Positions 10,148 to 21,092 of a stretch of DNA of 64,000 nucleotides are shown here, piece by piece (position 1 is the stretch's first letter; every line of letters begins with the position of its first letter). The notes under the pieces were generated by a model. That model worked only from the letters and a program-made list of their open reading frames with translations. It was not told the origin of the DNA and did no database searches. Both the position numbers and the translations under genes were made by a program. Location: positions 62,001-126,000 of the forward strand of contig NZ_UFQB01000014.1 in the NCBI RefSeq assembly GCF_900496965.1. The letters are read 5' to 3'. The stretch is from Achromobacter agilis (GTDB taxonomy: Bacteria; Pseudomonadota; Gammaproteobacteria; Burkholderiales; Burkholderiaceae_B).

Positions 10148-10210
10148 GTGTCAGATACCCGGGAGCGCTAGCCTCAGCTTGAACGAGCGCCTCGTAAGCG
10201 TGTCGAGCAC
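10148..10210 (+). repeat. 63-bp palindrome-ended element, decayed copy C
   Basis: The copy is again exactly 63 bp but its ends are mutated (GTGTCAGATAC and GTGTCGAGCAC). Interior pieces CCCGGGAGC, CAGCTTGAACGAGC and CTCGTAAG match the other copies. Confidence 0.75.
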
Positions 10211-10298
10211 GCTCATGCGCAGACACTTCGCTGCGCAGGCACCGCACTCGTTCATGTGAGCGTGACGCGGCCATCCCGGGGGATGGCCGTTGTCCGGT

Positions 10299-10973
10299 TC
10301 AGGCCGGCAGGGACGGCGCGTATTGCGCGTCCGAGTTGACCTTCGCGTGGAATTCCACCACCTTGCGCACCACTTTGATCGGATCGTCTTCGATGATGAA
10401 AAGATCCAGGTCGTGCGCGCCGATCATGCCGTTGGCCAGCACCTGGCCGCCCAGCCATTCGACCAGGCCATACCAGTATTCGCTGCCAACCAGTACGATG
10501 GGGGCCGGCGGGACCTTGCCCGTCTGGATGAGCGTCAACGCTTCGAAGAGTTCGTCCAGGGTGCCGAAACCGCCCGGCATCGCCACATAGGCGAAGCTGT
10601 GCATGAAGAAGGTTGCCTTGCGCGAGAAAAAGTACTCGAAAGAAAGGCTTATGGTCTGGTATTCGTTGTTGTGGGCTTCGTGCGGCAGGCTGATGTTCAG
10701 GCCGATGCTGGTGCCGCCTGCTTCGAATGCGCCTTTGTTGGCTGCCTCCATGATGCCGGGACCACCGCCGGCGATCACCGCAAATCCGGCCTCGGCCAGG
10801 GCGGCCGAGATCGCGACGGTGGTCTCATAGTGGGGGGAATTGCGACTGACTCGTGCACTGCCGAAGACACTGACCGCAGGCCCGATGTTCGCGAGCTTGT
10901 CTGCCGCCGTCCGTATCTCTGACATAATCAGCGGAATTTGTTTGTTGGCGGGTGTTTCCGCGGCTATTGCCAT
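10299..10973 (-). CDS. LOG-family (TIGR00730-type) Rossmann-fold protein
   Basis: The 224-residue protein belongs to the LOG / lysine-decarboxylase-like family. Characterised members are cytokinin-type nucleoside 5'-monophosphate phosphoribohydrolases or nucleotide 5'-monophosphate nucleosidases. It shows SVFGSAR, IAGGGPGIMEAANKGA and the PGGFGTLDELFE signature that binds the phosphoribosyl group and supplies the catalytic acid. The start at 10973 is preferred for an AAAGG at 5 bases upstream. An ATG at 10991 would overlap the polA start codon, and one at 10925 is also possible. The gene is head to head with polA. Its physiological substrate is not known. Confidence 0.88.
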   Translation of the reverse strand: MAIAAETPANKQIPLIMSEIRTAADKLANIGPAVSVFGSARVSRNSPHYETTVAISAALAEAGFAVIAGGGPGIMEAANKGAFEAGGTSIGLNISLPHEAHNNEYQTISLSFEYFFSRKATFFMHSFAYVAMPGGFGTLDELFEALTLIQTGKVPPAPIVLVGSEYWYGLVEWLGGQVLANGMIGAHDLDLFIIEDDPIKVVRKVVEFHAKVNSDAQYAPSLPA

Positions 10974-10989
10974 ATCTGCCTTTGTAACC

Positions 10990-13707
<2,718 letters not shown>

Positions 13708-13738
13708 GGCAGGCCGCTGTTGCGCCCGCGTAACCGAT

Positions 13739-13772
13739 GGGCCGCCCCGGTGGGCGGCCCATTTCCGCTTTT
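13739..13772 (+). terminator. terminator after polA
   Basis: A perfect 9-bp stem GGGCCGCCC-CGGT-GGGCGGCCC is followed by an interrupted T-rich stretch (ATTTCCGCTTTT). The hairpin is strong, but the T-tract is not continuous. Confidence 0.65.
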
Positions 13773-13778
13773 GGGATT

Positions 13779-13796
13779 GCAACAATATAATGTTGC
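13779..13796. promoter_or_regulatory. promoter/operator dyad for the ZIP gene
   Basis: The 18-bp inverted repeat GCAACA-N6-TGTTGC embeds a perfect TATAAT -10 hexamer at 13786-13791. No good -35 box is seen. A metal-responsive repressor binding here would block the promoter. The resemblance to AT-centred Zur boxes is only partial. Confidence 0.45.
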
Positions 13797-13825
13797 GCTT
13801 CCCTGCCTATAAATACGTCCCCCAA

Positions 13826-14665
13826 ATGTTGCTGCTCTGGGTTCTGCTCGCCACCATCACCGGCGGGCTCATCGCGGTACTTGTCGCCAGCTGGCTGGCC
13901 TACAAGGTGTTCGCGCAGTACCTGCACCACATGGTGAGCCTGTCGGTGGGGGTGCTGCTGTCGGTGGCCCTGCTGCATCTCCTGCCTGAAGCCTTCGAGG
14001 CGGGCGTGGCCGACGCTCACGTGCTCTTCGGGCTGATGCTGGCGTCCTTGATCGGCTTTTTCGTGCTGGAGAAGATCGCGCTGCTCCGGCACAGCCACCA
14101 CCACGAAGGCGATGGCCATCACCACCACACGGGGCATGACCGCCACGAGGCGGGCCGGGGCGGCGTCCTGATCCTGATCGGCAGTTCGCTGCACAATCTG
14201 TGCGACGGCGTTCTGGTGGCGGCGGCTTTCCTGACCGATCCGCTGCTGGGCGTGCTGACCGCCGCGTCTATCATCATCCATGAAGTGCCGCACAAGCTCG
14301 GCGATTTCGTCGTGCTGATCAACGCCGGCCTGCAGCGCAAGCGCGCATTCGCCCTGATCTTGTTCACCAGCTTGTGTTCAGCCTTGGGCGGCATAATAGG
14401 GTACTTCGTGCTGCAGCAGGCGCAGGGTTGGGTACCCTATATTCTGGTGGTTGCGGCAAGCAGCTTCCTCTATATCTCGGTGGCCGACCTGATGCCGCAG
14501 ATGCACGAACGGGTATCCCTTTCCGATGCCGTCCCGCAATTGCTGCTGGTCGGGGTGGGCGTGGTGCTGATCTACAGCGTAACGACGCTCATGCACCACG
14601 GGCATGACCATGGCGCCGAAGCCGGCCATGGCGCGCCGCAGGCGGAGCACGTCCACCGGCACTAG
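13826..14665 (+). CDS. ZIP-family metal (zinc) transporter
   Basis: This 279-residue inner-membrane protein has about eight hydrophobic segments and the ZIP signatures SSLHNLCDGVLVAAAF (segment IV) and IIIHEVPHKLGDF (segment V), whose His and Glu residues form the metal path. A His-rich cytoplasmic loop (around residues 90-110) and a His-rich C-terminus are typical metal-binding loops. An earlier ATG (13790) would lie inside the TATAAT box at 13786-13791, so I prefer the start at 13826 (MLLLWVLLATITGG). No clear Shine-Dalgarno precedes either. Import of zinc or another divalent metal is the expected role. Confidence 0.88.
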   Translation: MLLLWVLLATITGGLIAVLVASWLAYKVFAQYLHHMVSLSVGVLLSVALLHLLPEAFEAGVADAHVLFGLMLASLIGFFVLEKIALLRHSHHHEGDGHHHHTGHDRHEAGRGGVLILIGSSLHNLCDGVLVAAAFLTDPLLGVLTAASIIIHEVPHKLGDFVVLINAGLQRKRAFALILFTSLCSALGGIIGYFVLQQAQGWVPYILVVAASSFLYISVADLMPQMHERVSLSDAVPQLLLVGVGVVLIYSVTTLMHHGHDHGAEAGHGAPQAEHVHRH

Positions 14666-14711
14666 GGCGACCCGATATCCCGGTTTTGTCGACCCAACAC
14701 AGGAGTTCTCC

Positions 14712-15500
14712 ATGAGTTTTTCCGCCGCAGCCGGCAATGTCGCGCCCACCGTTATCCATACGGACACCCAGGGACTCGCCCACGGGGATTTCAAGCTGCC
14801 CGTGGCCGACGGCACGATCGACGCCTACTACGCCGCGCCCGAAGGCAAGCGCGACCTGCCCATCGTGTTGGTCGTGCAGGAGATCTTCGGCGTGCACGAG
14901 CACATCAAGGACCTGTGCCGCCGGGTCGCCAAGGCCGGCTACCTGGCCGTGTCGGCGAACCTGTACGAACGGCAGGGCGATGCCTCGGCCTATACCGACA
15001 TTCCCAAGCTCATCTCGGAACTGGTCAGCAAGGTGCCGGACGAACAGGTGTACGCCGACCTGGATGCCAGCGTGGCCTGGGCCGCCGGACAGGGCGGCGA
15101 TCCCAAGCGGGTGGCGGTGACGGGTTTCTGCTGGGGCGGACGCCTGACCTGGATGTACGCGGCGCACAATCCGGACGTGAAGGCGGCCGTGGCCTGGTAC
15201 GGCAAGCTCAGCGTGGGCCACGGCCCGCTGATCAAGCGCGTGGCTTTCGACGTGGTGAACGAGCTGCACGCGCCGGTCCTGGGACTGTACGGCGCCAAGG
15301 ACGCCAGCATTCCGCTGGCCGATGTCGAATCCATGAAAACCAGGCTGGCCGCCGGCAACGACAACGCCAAGCGCTCGGAGTTCGTGGTGTACCCCGAAGC
15401 CGACCACGCCTTCCTGGCAGATTACCGGCCCAGCTACAAGGCCGAGGCGGCAAAGGACGGCTGGCAGCGCATGCTGGACTGGTTCAAGCGCTATCTGTAG
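14712..15500 (+). CDS. dienelactone hydrolase family protein
   Basis: This 262-residue cytoplasmic alpha/beta hydrolase has the family's Cys nucleophile in GFCWGG, an acid in YGAKDASIP and a catalytic His in PEADHAFLAD. It starts at 14712 with AGGAG 7 bases upstream, 46 bases after the ZIP gene. Carboxymethylenebutenolidase is the family name, but no aromatic ring-cleavage genes are nearby. The natural substrate is therefore uncertain and a general esterase or lactonase role is equally likely. Confidence 0.9.
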   Translation: MSFSAAAGNVAPTVIHTDTQGLAHGDFKLPVADGTIDAYYAAPEGKRDLPIVLVVQEIFGVHEHIKDLCRRVAKAGYLAVSANLYERQGDASAYTDIPKLISELVSKVPDEQVYADLDASVAWAAGQGGDPKRVAVTGFCWGGRLTWMYAAHNPDVKAAVAWYGKLSVGHGPLIKRVAFDVVNELHAPVLGLYGAKDASIPLADVESMKTRLAAGNDNAKRSEFVVYPEADHAFLADYRPSYKAEAAKDGWQRMLDWFKRYL

Positions 15501-15517
15501 TGCACGTGTCTCGTGGG

Positions 15518-15580
15518 GTGTCTGACACCCGGGAACACCGCTCCCAGCCTGGACGAGCATCTCGTACGGGTGTCAGACAC
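15518..15580 (+). repeat. 63-bp palindrome-ended element, copy D
   Basis: Copy D is 5.3 kb from copy C and again exactly 63 bp, from GTGTCTGACACCC to GGGTGTCAGACAC. Interior pieces CCCGGGAACACCG, CAGCCTGGACGAGC and CTCGTACGGG match the other copies. Confidence 0.85.
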
Positions 15581-15608
15581 TACTCTCGGCTCGCAGCGTG
15601 AGGGCCCG

Positions 15609-15686
15609 CGCCGCCGCCAGGCCGCCCTAAGGCGGCGCAGCCCCCTTGGGGGCAGCAAGCACGCCTAGCGTGCGCGGCATGGGGGG
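15609..15686 (+). repeat. GC-rich intergenic repeat, copy 1
   Basis: The unit runs CCGCCGCCAGGCCGCCCTAAGG, then GCAGCCCCCTTGGGGGCAGC, then an AAGCACGCCTAGCGTGCGCGG hairpin and GGGGGG. Two nested inverted repeats are visible. It occurs again at 15718, 19033, 53220, 53304, 56588 and 62229. Confidence 0.75.
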
Positions 15687-15717
15687 CGCATCCACGCCTC
15701 CGCAAGAATGGCCGGCC

Positions 15718-15793
15718 CGCCGCCGGGCCGCCCCAAGGCGGGCCAGCCCCCTTTGGGGGCAGCAAGCGCGCGCAGCGTGCGCGGCGTGGGGGT
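15718..15793 (+). repeat. GC-rich intergenic repeat, copy 2
   Basis: This is a tandem second copy with CGCCGGGCCGCCCCAAGG, then CCCCCTTTGGGGGCAGCAAG, then a GCGCGCAGCGTGCGC hairpin and GTGGGGG. It abuts the stop codon of the Na/Pi cotransporter gene. Confidence 0.75.
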
Positions 15794-15794
15794 C

Positions 15795-17456
15795 TCAATT
15801 CCCCGCTTCGCGCAGGCGGCTGGGAAGCAGCTCTCCGTGACGGGCCAGCAAGGGATACGCCGCGGCGCCTACCAGGTGGGAGTTGATGCCCTTCATGTCG
15901 CGCAGGATATCCAGATAGAGGGCGCCGACTTCGGCGGCGTCGACTTCGCCGGCCTTGATCTTCTGCAGGTGCGTGTCCGCTGCGGTGGTCTCGATCGTGC
16001 GGAAGCGCGCCTTTTCGCCCGCCAGCGAACGGGCCTGGCGCAGGTCGTCGTTGACGAACAGGGCGGCGGCCGTGCGCTGATTGGCGATCAGTTGGCCCAG
16101 TGTTTCGTCCAGGCTCGCGCGCTGTTCCGGCGAGAAGGTCCAACCCTGCTTGCGCAGCTTGGCGACGTGGCTGAGCAGGCCGTGGTGGGCGAGGTCGCCC
16201 GCATGGCCGACGTTGCTGATGAAGGCCAGGATGTCGTCCAGGCGCTGCAGGTCTTCGCGCGTCATGTTCTCTTGGTCCAGCGTGGCCAGGTAGGTCGTGA
16301 TCGCGTTCTCCAGCTTGTCCAGGGCGGTGTCCAGCTGGCGCGCCTGCACCATGCGGTGGCGGTTGTCGCGCTTGAAGCCTGCGCGCGCGTAAAGCAGCAG
16401 GGTTTGCAGCATGTCGGCCATGCGCAGGCCTTCCCGCGCGGCGTTGCCCAGGGCCACGGCGGGCACGTCATGGGCCCATTCGTCCAGGTATTGGGGGCGG
16501 GACGGATCGTTCGGGTCGGCGCGCTTGGGCAGCCAGCGCGTGAGCAGGGCGGCGTAGGGCGTCAGGATCGGCAGGAACACGAGCGCGATGACGGCGTTGA
16601 ACAGCGTGTGGAAGTTGGCCACGGCGCGGGCAGGGTCGTTCGCCAGGTCGCTCATCAGCGGCTGCAGGTAGGGCAGCAGGATCAGGCCGGCCAGCACGCC
16701 GATCACGCGGGTGAGCAGGTTGCCCAGCGGCAGGCGGCGCGCGGCGGGATCGTCGCCGGTCACGCCCTCGATCATGGGATTGATGGCGGTGCCCAGATTG
16801 GCGCCCAGCACCAGCGCGAACGCGACGTGCGGCGCCACCATGTGATGGGTGGCCAGCGACATCACCAGCACGACCACGGCCACGCTGGAGTGCGCCGCCC
16901 AGGTGAAGGCGGCCGACAGCAGCACGGCGGCCACCGGCTGCGTGGACAGCGCGTCCAGGATCATGCCCAGCATGGGCGCGGTCTGGAACGGCTGGAACAG
17001 TTCCACCAGCTGGTGCAAGGACAGCAGCAGGAGCCCCAGGCCGATGAAGACGCGGCCCAGGTCGCGCGTGCGCCCCGGCGGATAGCGGCGGAACATCCAG
17101 ACGCCCGCCAGGATCAGGATCGGGGCGAGCGAGGTCAGGTCGAACGACAGCAGTTGGACGATGAGTGTGGTGCCCACGTTGGCGCCCAGCATGGCGGCCA
17201 GGGCCGGCACCAGGCTCACGACGCCGCCGGCCGCGAAGCCGGTGATCATCAGCCCCGTGGCGGTGCTGCTCTGCAGCGCAGCGGTGATGCCCAGCCCGGC
17301 GGCGAAGGCCCGCAGCCGCGTGCCAAGGGCCCTGCCCAGCGCCGCGCCCAGCGCGGCCCCGAAGGCGCGCTGCACGCCCGTTTGGACCATGTGCACGCCC
17401 CAAAGGAGGAGGGCGACGTAGCCCGCAAAGTCAAGCAGCGTGATCAGTCCGGACAT
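15795..17456 (-). CDS. Na/Pi-cotransporter II family protein
   Basis: The 553-residue protein has an N-terminal membrane domain (about residues 1-310) with the two inverted repeat halves of the NptA/PNaS family. Each half carries a QSST/SS-type motif: LQSSTATGLMITGF and the AAHSSVAVVVLVMS segment. The C-terminal third is soluble, helical and PhoU-like (DMLQTLLLYARAGF and KLENAI). Such proteins export or import phosphate or take part in phosphate-linked regulation. The start at 17456 (MSGLITLLDFAG) places the first membrane helix correctly; the longer frame adds a charged, non-conserved leader. It is convergent with the dienelactone hydrolase. Confidence 0.88.
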   Translation of the reverse strand: MSGLITLLDFAGYVALLLWGVHMVQTGVQRAFGAALGAALGRALGTRLRAFAAGLGITAALQSSTATGLMITGFAAGGVVSLVPALAAMLGANVGTTLIVQLLSFDLTSLAPILILAGVWMFRRYPPGRTRDLGRVFIGLGLLLLSLHQLVELFQPFQTAPMLGMILDALSTQPVAAVLLSAAFTWAAHSSVAVVVLVMSLATHHMVAPHVAFALVLGANLGTAINPMIEGVTGDDPAARRLPLGNLLTRVIGVLAGLILLPYLQPLMSDLANDPARAVANFHTLFNAVIALVFLPILTPYAALLTRWLPKRADPNDPSRPQYLDEWAHDVPAVALGNAAREGLRMADMLQTLLLYARAGFKRDNRHRMVQARQLDTALDKLENAITTYLATLDQENMTREDLQRLDDILAFISNVGHAGDLAHHGLLSHVAKLRKQGWTFSPEQRASLDETLGQLIANQRTAAALFVNDDLRQARSLAGEKARFRTIETTAADTHLQKIKAGEVDAAEVGALYLDILRDMKGINSHLVGAAAYPLLARHGELLPSRLREAGN

Positions 17457-17632
17457 CCTGGGGTGTTTCCATTCATTTATGACAAGAAATATTTCTGTAA
17501 TGATCGCATGCGCGGCCAAGGCTGGGGAACCTGTCCCCGCAATACAGCATACGCCCGCCGGGGCTTTGCTGCGCGCGGCATGGGCAGCGCGTATCATTGC
17601 CTGACCATTCGTCAGATGTACTGGAGTTTTGC

Positions 17633-19024
17633 GTGGCGGTTTCCGTATTCGACCTGTTCAAGATTGGCATAGGCCCGTCTAGCTCCCATACGGTGGGGCC
17701 CATGCGGGCGGCCCTGTTGTTCGCCCAGGGCCTGGAGCGCGACGGCCTTATGCCGCGCGTGGCTACCGTGCGCGCCGAGCTTTACGGGTCGCTGGGCGCG
17801 ACGGGCAAGGGTCACGGTACCGACAAGGGCGTGTTGCTGGGACTGATGGGCGAGGCGCCCGACACCGTGGATCCCGCCGCCATTGCCGGCATGATCGCGT
17901 CGGTGCGGGCCAGCCGCCAACTGCCCCTGCTCGGGCGCTACCCCGTCCCGTTCGTGGAAAAGGAACATATGATGTTCTACCGCCGTGAGGCCATGGCGGA
18001 GCATCCTAACGGCATGAAGTTTCACGCGTTCGACGCCGAGGGCGAGACGCTGCGCGAGTCCCGCTACCTGTCGGTGGGCGGCGGCTTCGTCGTGACGGCG
18101 GGCGCATCGAACAGCCAGGTCATCGCCGCGCATGACCAATTGCCCTATCCGTTCCGGATGGGCCGCGAATTGCTGTCCATGTGCCGCGACAGCGGGCTGT
18201 CGGTCGCCCAGCTCATGATGAAGAACGAGCTGACCTGGCGCGACGAGGCCGAGGTGCACGCCGGCCTGGACCGCATCTGGCAGGTTATGCAGGACTGCGT
18301 ATCGCGCGGCTGCGGCATCAATTACCCGGAAGCTGACGGCGAACTGCCCGGCCCCCTGCGCGTGCGCCGCCGCGCGCCCGAACTCTACCGCAACCTGACG
18401 CAGCGCGCCGAGCGCACGCTGTCCGATCCCCTGTCGGTCATGGACTGGGTGAACCTGTACGCGATGGCGGTCAACGAGGAAAACGCGGCCGGCGGCCGGG
18501 TAGTCACGGCGCCGACCAACGGCGCGGCCGGCATTATCCCGGCCGTGCTGCACTATTACGACCGCTTCGTGCCCGGCTCCAACCGCGACGGCGTGCGGGA
18601 TTTCCTGCTGACGGCGGCGGCGGTGGGGCTGCTGTACAAGTACAACGCTTCGCTTTCGGGCGCCGAGGTCGGCTGCCAGGGAGAAGTGGGGGTGGCGTGT
18701 TCGATGGCGGCGGGCGGCCTGGCCGCGGCCCTGGGGGGCACGGTGGAACAGGTCGAGAACGCCGCCGAGATCGGCATGGAGCACAACCTGGGCCTGACCT
18801 GCGATCCCGTGGGCGGCCTGGTGCAGATTCCCTGTATCGAGCGCAACGCCATGGCGTCCATCAAGGCCGTGAACGCGGCCCGCATGGCGCTGCGCGGCGA
18901 CGGCCAGCACTACGTGTCCCTGGATTCCGTCATCAAGACCATGCGCGAGACCGGGGCCGACATGAAGACCAAGTATAAGGAAACCGCGCGCGGCGGCCTG
19001 GCGGTGAATATCGTCGAGTGCTGA
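17633..19024 (+). CDS. sdaA: L-serine ammonia-lyase (iron-sulfur type)
   Basis: The enzyme deaminates L-serine to pyruvate and ammonia with a [4Fe-4S] cluster. The 463-residue protein fuses the beta domain ([16 protein letters not shown] at the N-terminus) and the alpha domain, as in E. coli SdaA. Candidate cluster cysteines lie in [18 protein letters not shown] and [14 protein letters not shown]. The start is a GTG at 17633, supported by TGGAG about 6 bases upstream; a longer ATG frame from 17597 has no such site and adds a non-family leader. It is divergent from the Na/Pi cotransporter gene. Confidence 0.95.
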   Translation: MAVSVFDLFKIGIGPSSSHTVGPMRAALLFAQGLERDGLMPRVATVRAELYGSLGATGKGHGTDKGVLLGLMGEAPDTVDPAAIAGMIASVRASRQLPLLGRYPVPFVEKEHMMFYRREAMAEHPNGMKFHAFDAEGETLRESRYLSVGGGFVVTAGASNSQVIAAHDQLPYPFRMGRELLSMCRDSGLSVAQLMMKNELTWRDEAEVHAGLDRIWQVMQDCVSRGCGINYPEADGELPGPLRVRRRAPELYRNLTQRAERTLSDPLSVMDWVNLYAMAVNEENAAGGRVVTAPTNGAAGIIPAVLHYYDRFVPGSNRDGVRDFLLTAAAVGLLYKYNASLSGAEVGCQGEVGVACSMAAGGLAAALGGTVEQVENAAEIGMEHNLGLTCDPVGGLVQIPCIERNAMASIKAVNAARMALRGDGQHYVSLDSVIKTMRETGADMKTKYKETARGGLAVNIVEC

Positions 19025-19032
19025 GGGTGTGT

Positions 19033-19114
19033 TGCCCCCACGCCGCGCGCTTTGCGCGCTTGCTGCCCCCAAAGGGGCTGCGCCGCCTTAGGGCGGCCTG
19101 GCGGCGGCGCGGCT
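19033..19114 (-). repeat. GC-rich intergenic repeat, copy 3
   Basis: This inverse copy lies right after the sdaA stop, between convergent sdaA and htpX. It carries CCCCCACGCCGCGCGC, CTTGCTGCCCCCAAAGGGG and GCCGCCTTAGGGCGG. Its position fits a bidirectional transcription end. Confidence 0.7.
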
Positions 19115-19168
19115 ATTTTTGCGGAGGGCGTCGGGGCAATCGGCCGCCCCCCCTTGCTACGTGCTTGT

Positions 19169-20050
19169 TCAGATCACGCGGGCATTCTGCAGGGCGGCGA
19201 TGCGGGCCGGGATCGGCGGGTGCGACGCGAACATGGCGGCCAGGCCGCCCTTGCCGGTGATGCCCGAGGCCTCGAAGGACTTGGGCAGTTCGCCGGGTTC
19301 CAGGCCGCCCAGGCGGGCCAGCGCGCGGATCATGGGTTCACGGGCGCCCATCAGGTGGGCCGAACCGGCGTCGGCGCGGTATTCGCGCTGGCGCGAGAAC
19401 CAGGCCACGATGATCGAGGCCAGGACGCCGAAGATGATTTCACAGACCAGCACCGTGATGTAGTAGCCTGCGCCCACGCCGCGCTCGTTCTTGAACACCG
19501 CGCGGTCGATGAAGTAGCCGACCACCCGCGCCAGGAACACGACGAAGGTGTTCACCACGCCCTGGATCAGGGTCAGCGTGACCATATCGCCATTGGCGAT
19601 GTGCGCCACTTCGTGGGCGAGCACGGCAGCGACTTCCTCTTCGCTCATGCTTTCCAGCAGGCCCGTCGACACGGCGACCAGCGAGTCGTTTTTGAACGCG
19701 CCCGTGGCGAAGGCATTGGGGGCGCCGTCGTAGATGGCGACTTCGGGGCGGCCGATGCCGGCGCGGTCGGCGAGCTGGTGCACGGTGTCGAGCAGCCAGG
19801 CCTCGCGCTGGTTGCGGGGCGAGTTCGGATCCAGCACCTGCGCGCCGGTGCTCCATTTGGCCATGGGCTTGCTGATCAGCAGCGAGATGAAGGACCCGGT
19901 GAAGCCGACCACCAGCGAGAAGATCAACAGGGCGTTGAGGTTCAGGCCGTTGGCGGTGATGTAGCGGTCTACGCCCAGGATGCGCAGCGTGGCCGACAGC
20001 ACGAGCATGACGGCCAGGTTGGTGATGACGAAAAGGATGACGCGTTTCAT
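19169..20050 (-). CDS. htpX: membrane-bound zinc protease HtpX
   Basis: HtpX is an M48 zinc metalloprotease of the inner membrane that degrades misfolded membrane proteins. The 293-residue length is usual. Two N-terminal membrane helices (about residues 5-25 and 38-60) precede the HEVAH zinc site at 146-150. A downstream glutamate in the [14 protein letters not shown] segment completes the zinc ligands. Two further hydrophobic segments lie between. An AGAGGAAC motif sits about 7 bases upstream of the ATG. The gene is divergent from the EamA transporter gene, with a 150-base shared promoter region. Confidence 0.96.
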   Translation of the reverse strand: MKRVILFVITNLAVMLVLSATLRILGVDRYITANGLNLNALLIFSLVVGFTGSFISLLISKPMAKWSTGAQVLDPNSPRNQREAWLLDTVHQLADRAGIGRPEVAIYDGAPNAFATGAFKNDSLVAVSTGLLESMSEEEVAAVLAHEVAHIANGDMVTLTLIQGVVNTFVVFLARVVGYFIDRAVFKNERGVGAGYYITVLVCEIIFGVLASIIVAWFSRQREYRADAGSAHLMGAREPMIRALARLGGLEPGELPKSFEASGITGKGGLAAMFASHPPIPARIAALQNARVI

Positions 20051-20200
20051 GTTTTTTTGTTCCTCTGCGAGCGGGAATTGCCGAAGTTCGACATGGCGGC
20101 GGCCCGCCAGTTCCCCGAGCCGGCGGCACCGCTCCGGTGACGGAGAGTATAGTATCGCTTTCCCTTATTCCTCCTCACTTTCCCTTAGCGCAGATCCCCC

Positions 20201-21055
20201 ATGCAGGCTCTCTGGATGTTATTGGCGTCCGCCATGTTCGCCATTATGGGATCGTTCGTGAAGCTCGGTACCGAGCATGGCGCGTCGTTGCCCCAAGTGG
20301 TGCTCTTCCGCGGCTTGCCGTCGGTCATCCTGCTGCTGATCTGGGCCCGCGCCGGCCGCCAGTCCATCATTCCGACCAGCTGGAAGCTGCATCTGTGGCG
20401 CAACCTGTCGGGCGTTACCTCGATGTGGCTGGGCTTTTTCGCCATTTCCCATCTGCCCCTGGCCACGGCCACCAGCCTGAATTACACGGCGCCGCTCTTT
20501 ATCGCCTGCTGGATGCTGGGCTGGGGCGGCGCGCAGCGCGATCCCGTGCGCATCGTGGCCGTGGCACTGGGTTTCCTGGGCGTGATCGCCGTGCTGCGGC
20601 CCAGCATCAACGAAGACCAATGGCTGGCCGCCCTGCTGGGCATGGGGGCGGGCGCCATGTCGGCCATCGCGATGATGCAGATCCGCCAGCTGGGCCGCAT
20701 CGGCGAACCCGAATGGCGCACCGTGCTGTTTTTCTCCGTGGCCGTGTGCGTGTCCAGTTTCGCCGGGCTGGCCTTTGAAGGCTGGGGCCATGCCGACTGG
20801 ACGGGCTATCTTTCGCTGATCGGCGTGGGCGTGGCGGGCCTGTTCGGCCAGTTGGCCATGACCCGCGCGTTCGGCATGGGCTCCGCGCTGCTGACCGCGG
20901 CCCTGCAATACAGCACCATTATTTTCGCGGCCCTGCTCGGCATGGGCTTGTGGGGCGATCATCTCGACACCCTGGCGTGGGCAGGCATGGGCCTGATCAT
21001 TTCCGCGGGTCTGCTGTCGGTGTGGCGCACCATGCGCGATCCCAAGTCGGCCTGA
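20201..21055 (+). CDS. EamA/DMT-family transporter
   Basis: This 284-residue inner-membrane protein has about ten hydrophobic segments arranged as two EamA repeats, the drug/metabolite transporter fold. The N-terminus begins directly with a helix (MQALWMLLASAMFAIMG), and the LNYTAPLFIACWMLGWG segment is typical of the RarD/YdcZ-like group. The substrate cannot be deduced. It may be co-transcribed with the sulfurtransferase that starts 37 bases downstream. Confidence 0.88.
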   Translation: MQALWMLLASAMFAIMGSFVKLGTEHGASLPQVVLFRGLPSVILLLIWARAGRQSIIPTSWKLHLWRNLSGVTSMWLGFFAISHLPLATATSLNYTAPLFIACWMLGWGGAQRDPVRIVAVALGFLGVIAVLRPSINEDQWLAALLGMGAGAMSAIAMMQIRQLGRIGEPEWRTVLFFSVAVCVSSFAGLAFEGWGHADWTGYLSLIGVGVAGLFGQLAMTRAFGMGSALLTAALQYSTIIFAALLGMGLWGDHLDTLAWAGMGLIISAGLLSVWRTMRDPKSA

Positions 21056-21092
21056 GCCGCGGCCGCCGCTATTCCCCACAGGAGCACACCGA

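Larger units (their letters stand above)
9807..10298. other. 492-bp gene-free repeat island
   Basis: No protein-coding gene is supported here. The region is made of 63-bp elements with palindromic GTGTCAGACAC ends (three copies), short 27-bp tandem units and spacer sequence. Small open frames in it exist only because of the repeats. Confidence 0.8.
15501..15794. other. 294-bp intergenic region made of repeats
   Basis: No gene is supported. The stretch holds copy D of the 63-bp palindrome-ended element and two copies of the GC-rich CCGCCCCAAGGCGG/GGGGGCAGCAAGC repeat family. It separates the convergent dienelactone hydrolase and Na/Pi cotransporter genes, where a terminator function would fit. 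Confidence 0.75.

Noticed and set aside
9836-10210. CRISPR array in the repeat island
   Set aside because: The units are not regularly spaced, face both directions and have palindromic ends; no cas genes are present.
15708-17672. 654-codon open frame antisense to the Na/Pi cotransporter
   Set aside because: The translation is Gly/Gln/Arg-rich, starts in a repeat and has no motif, while the minus strand encodes a clear membrane protein.
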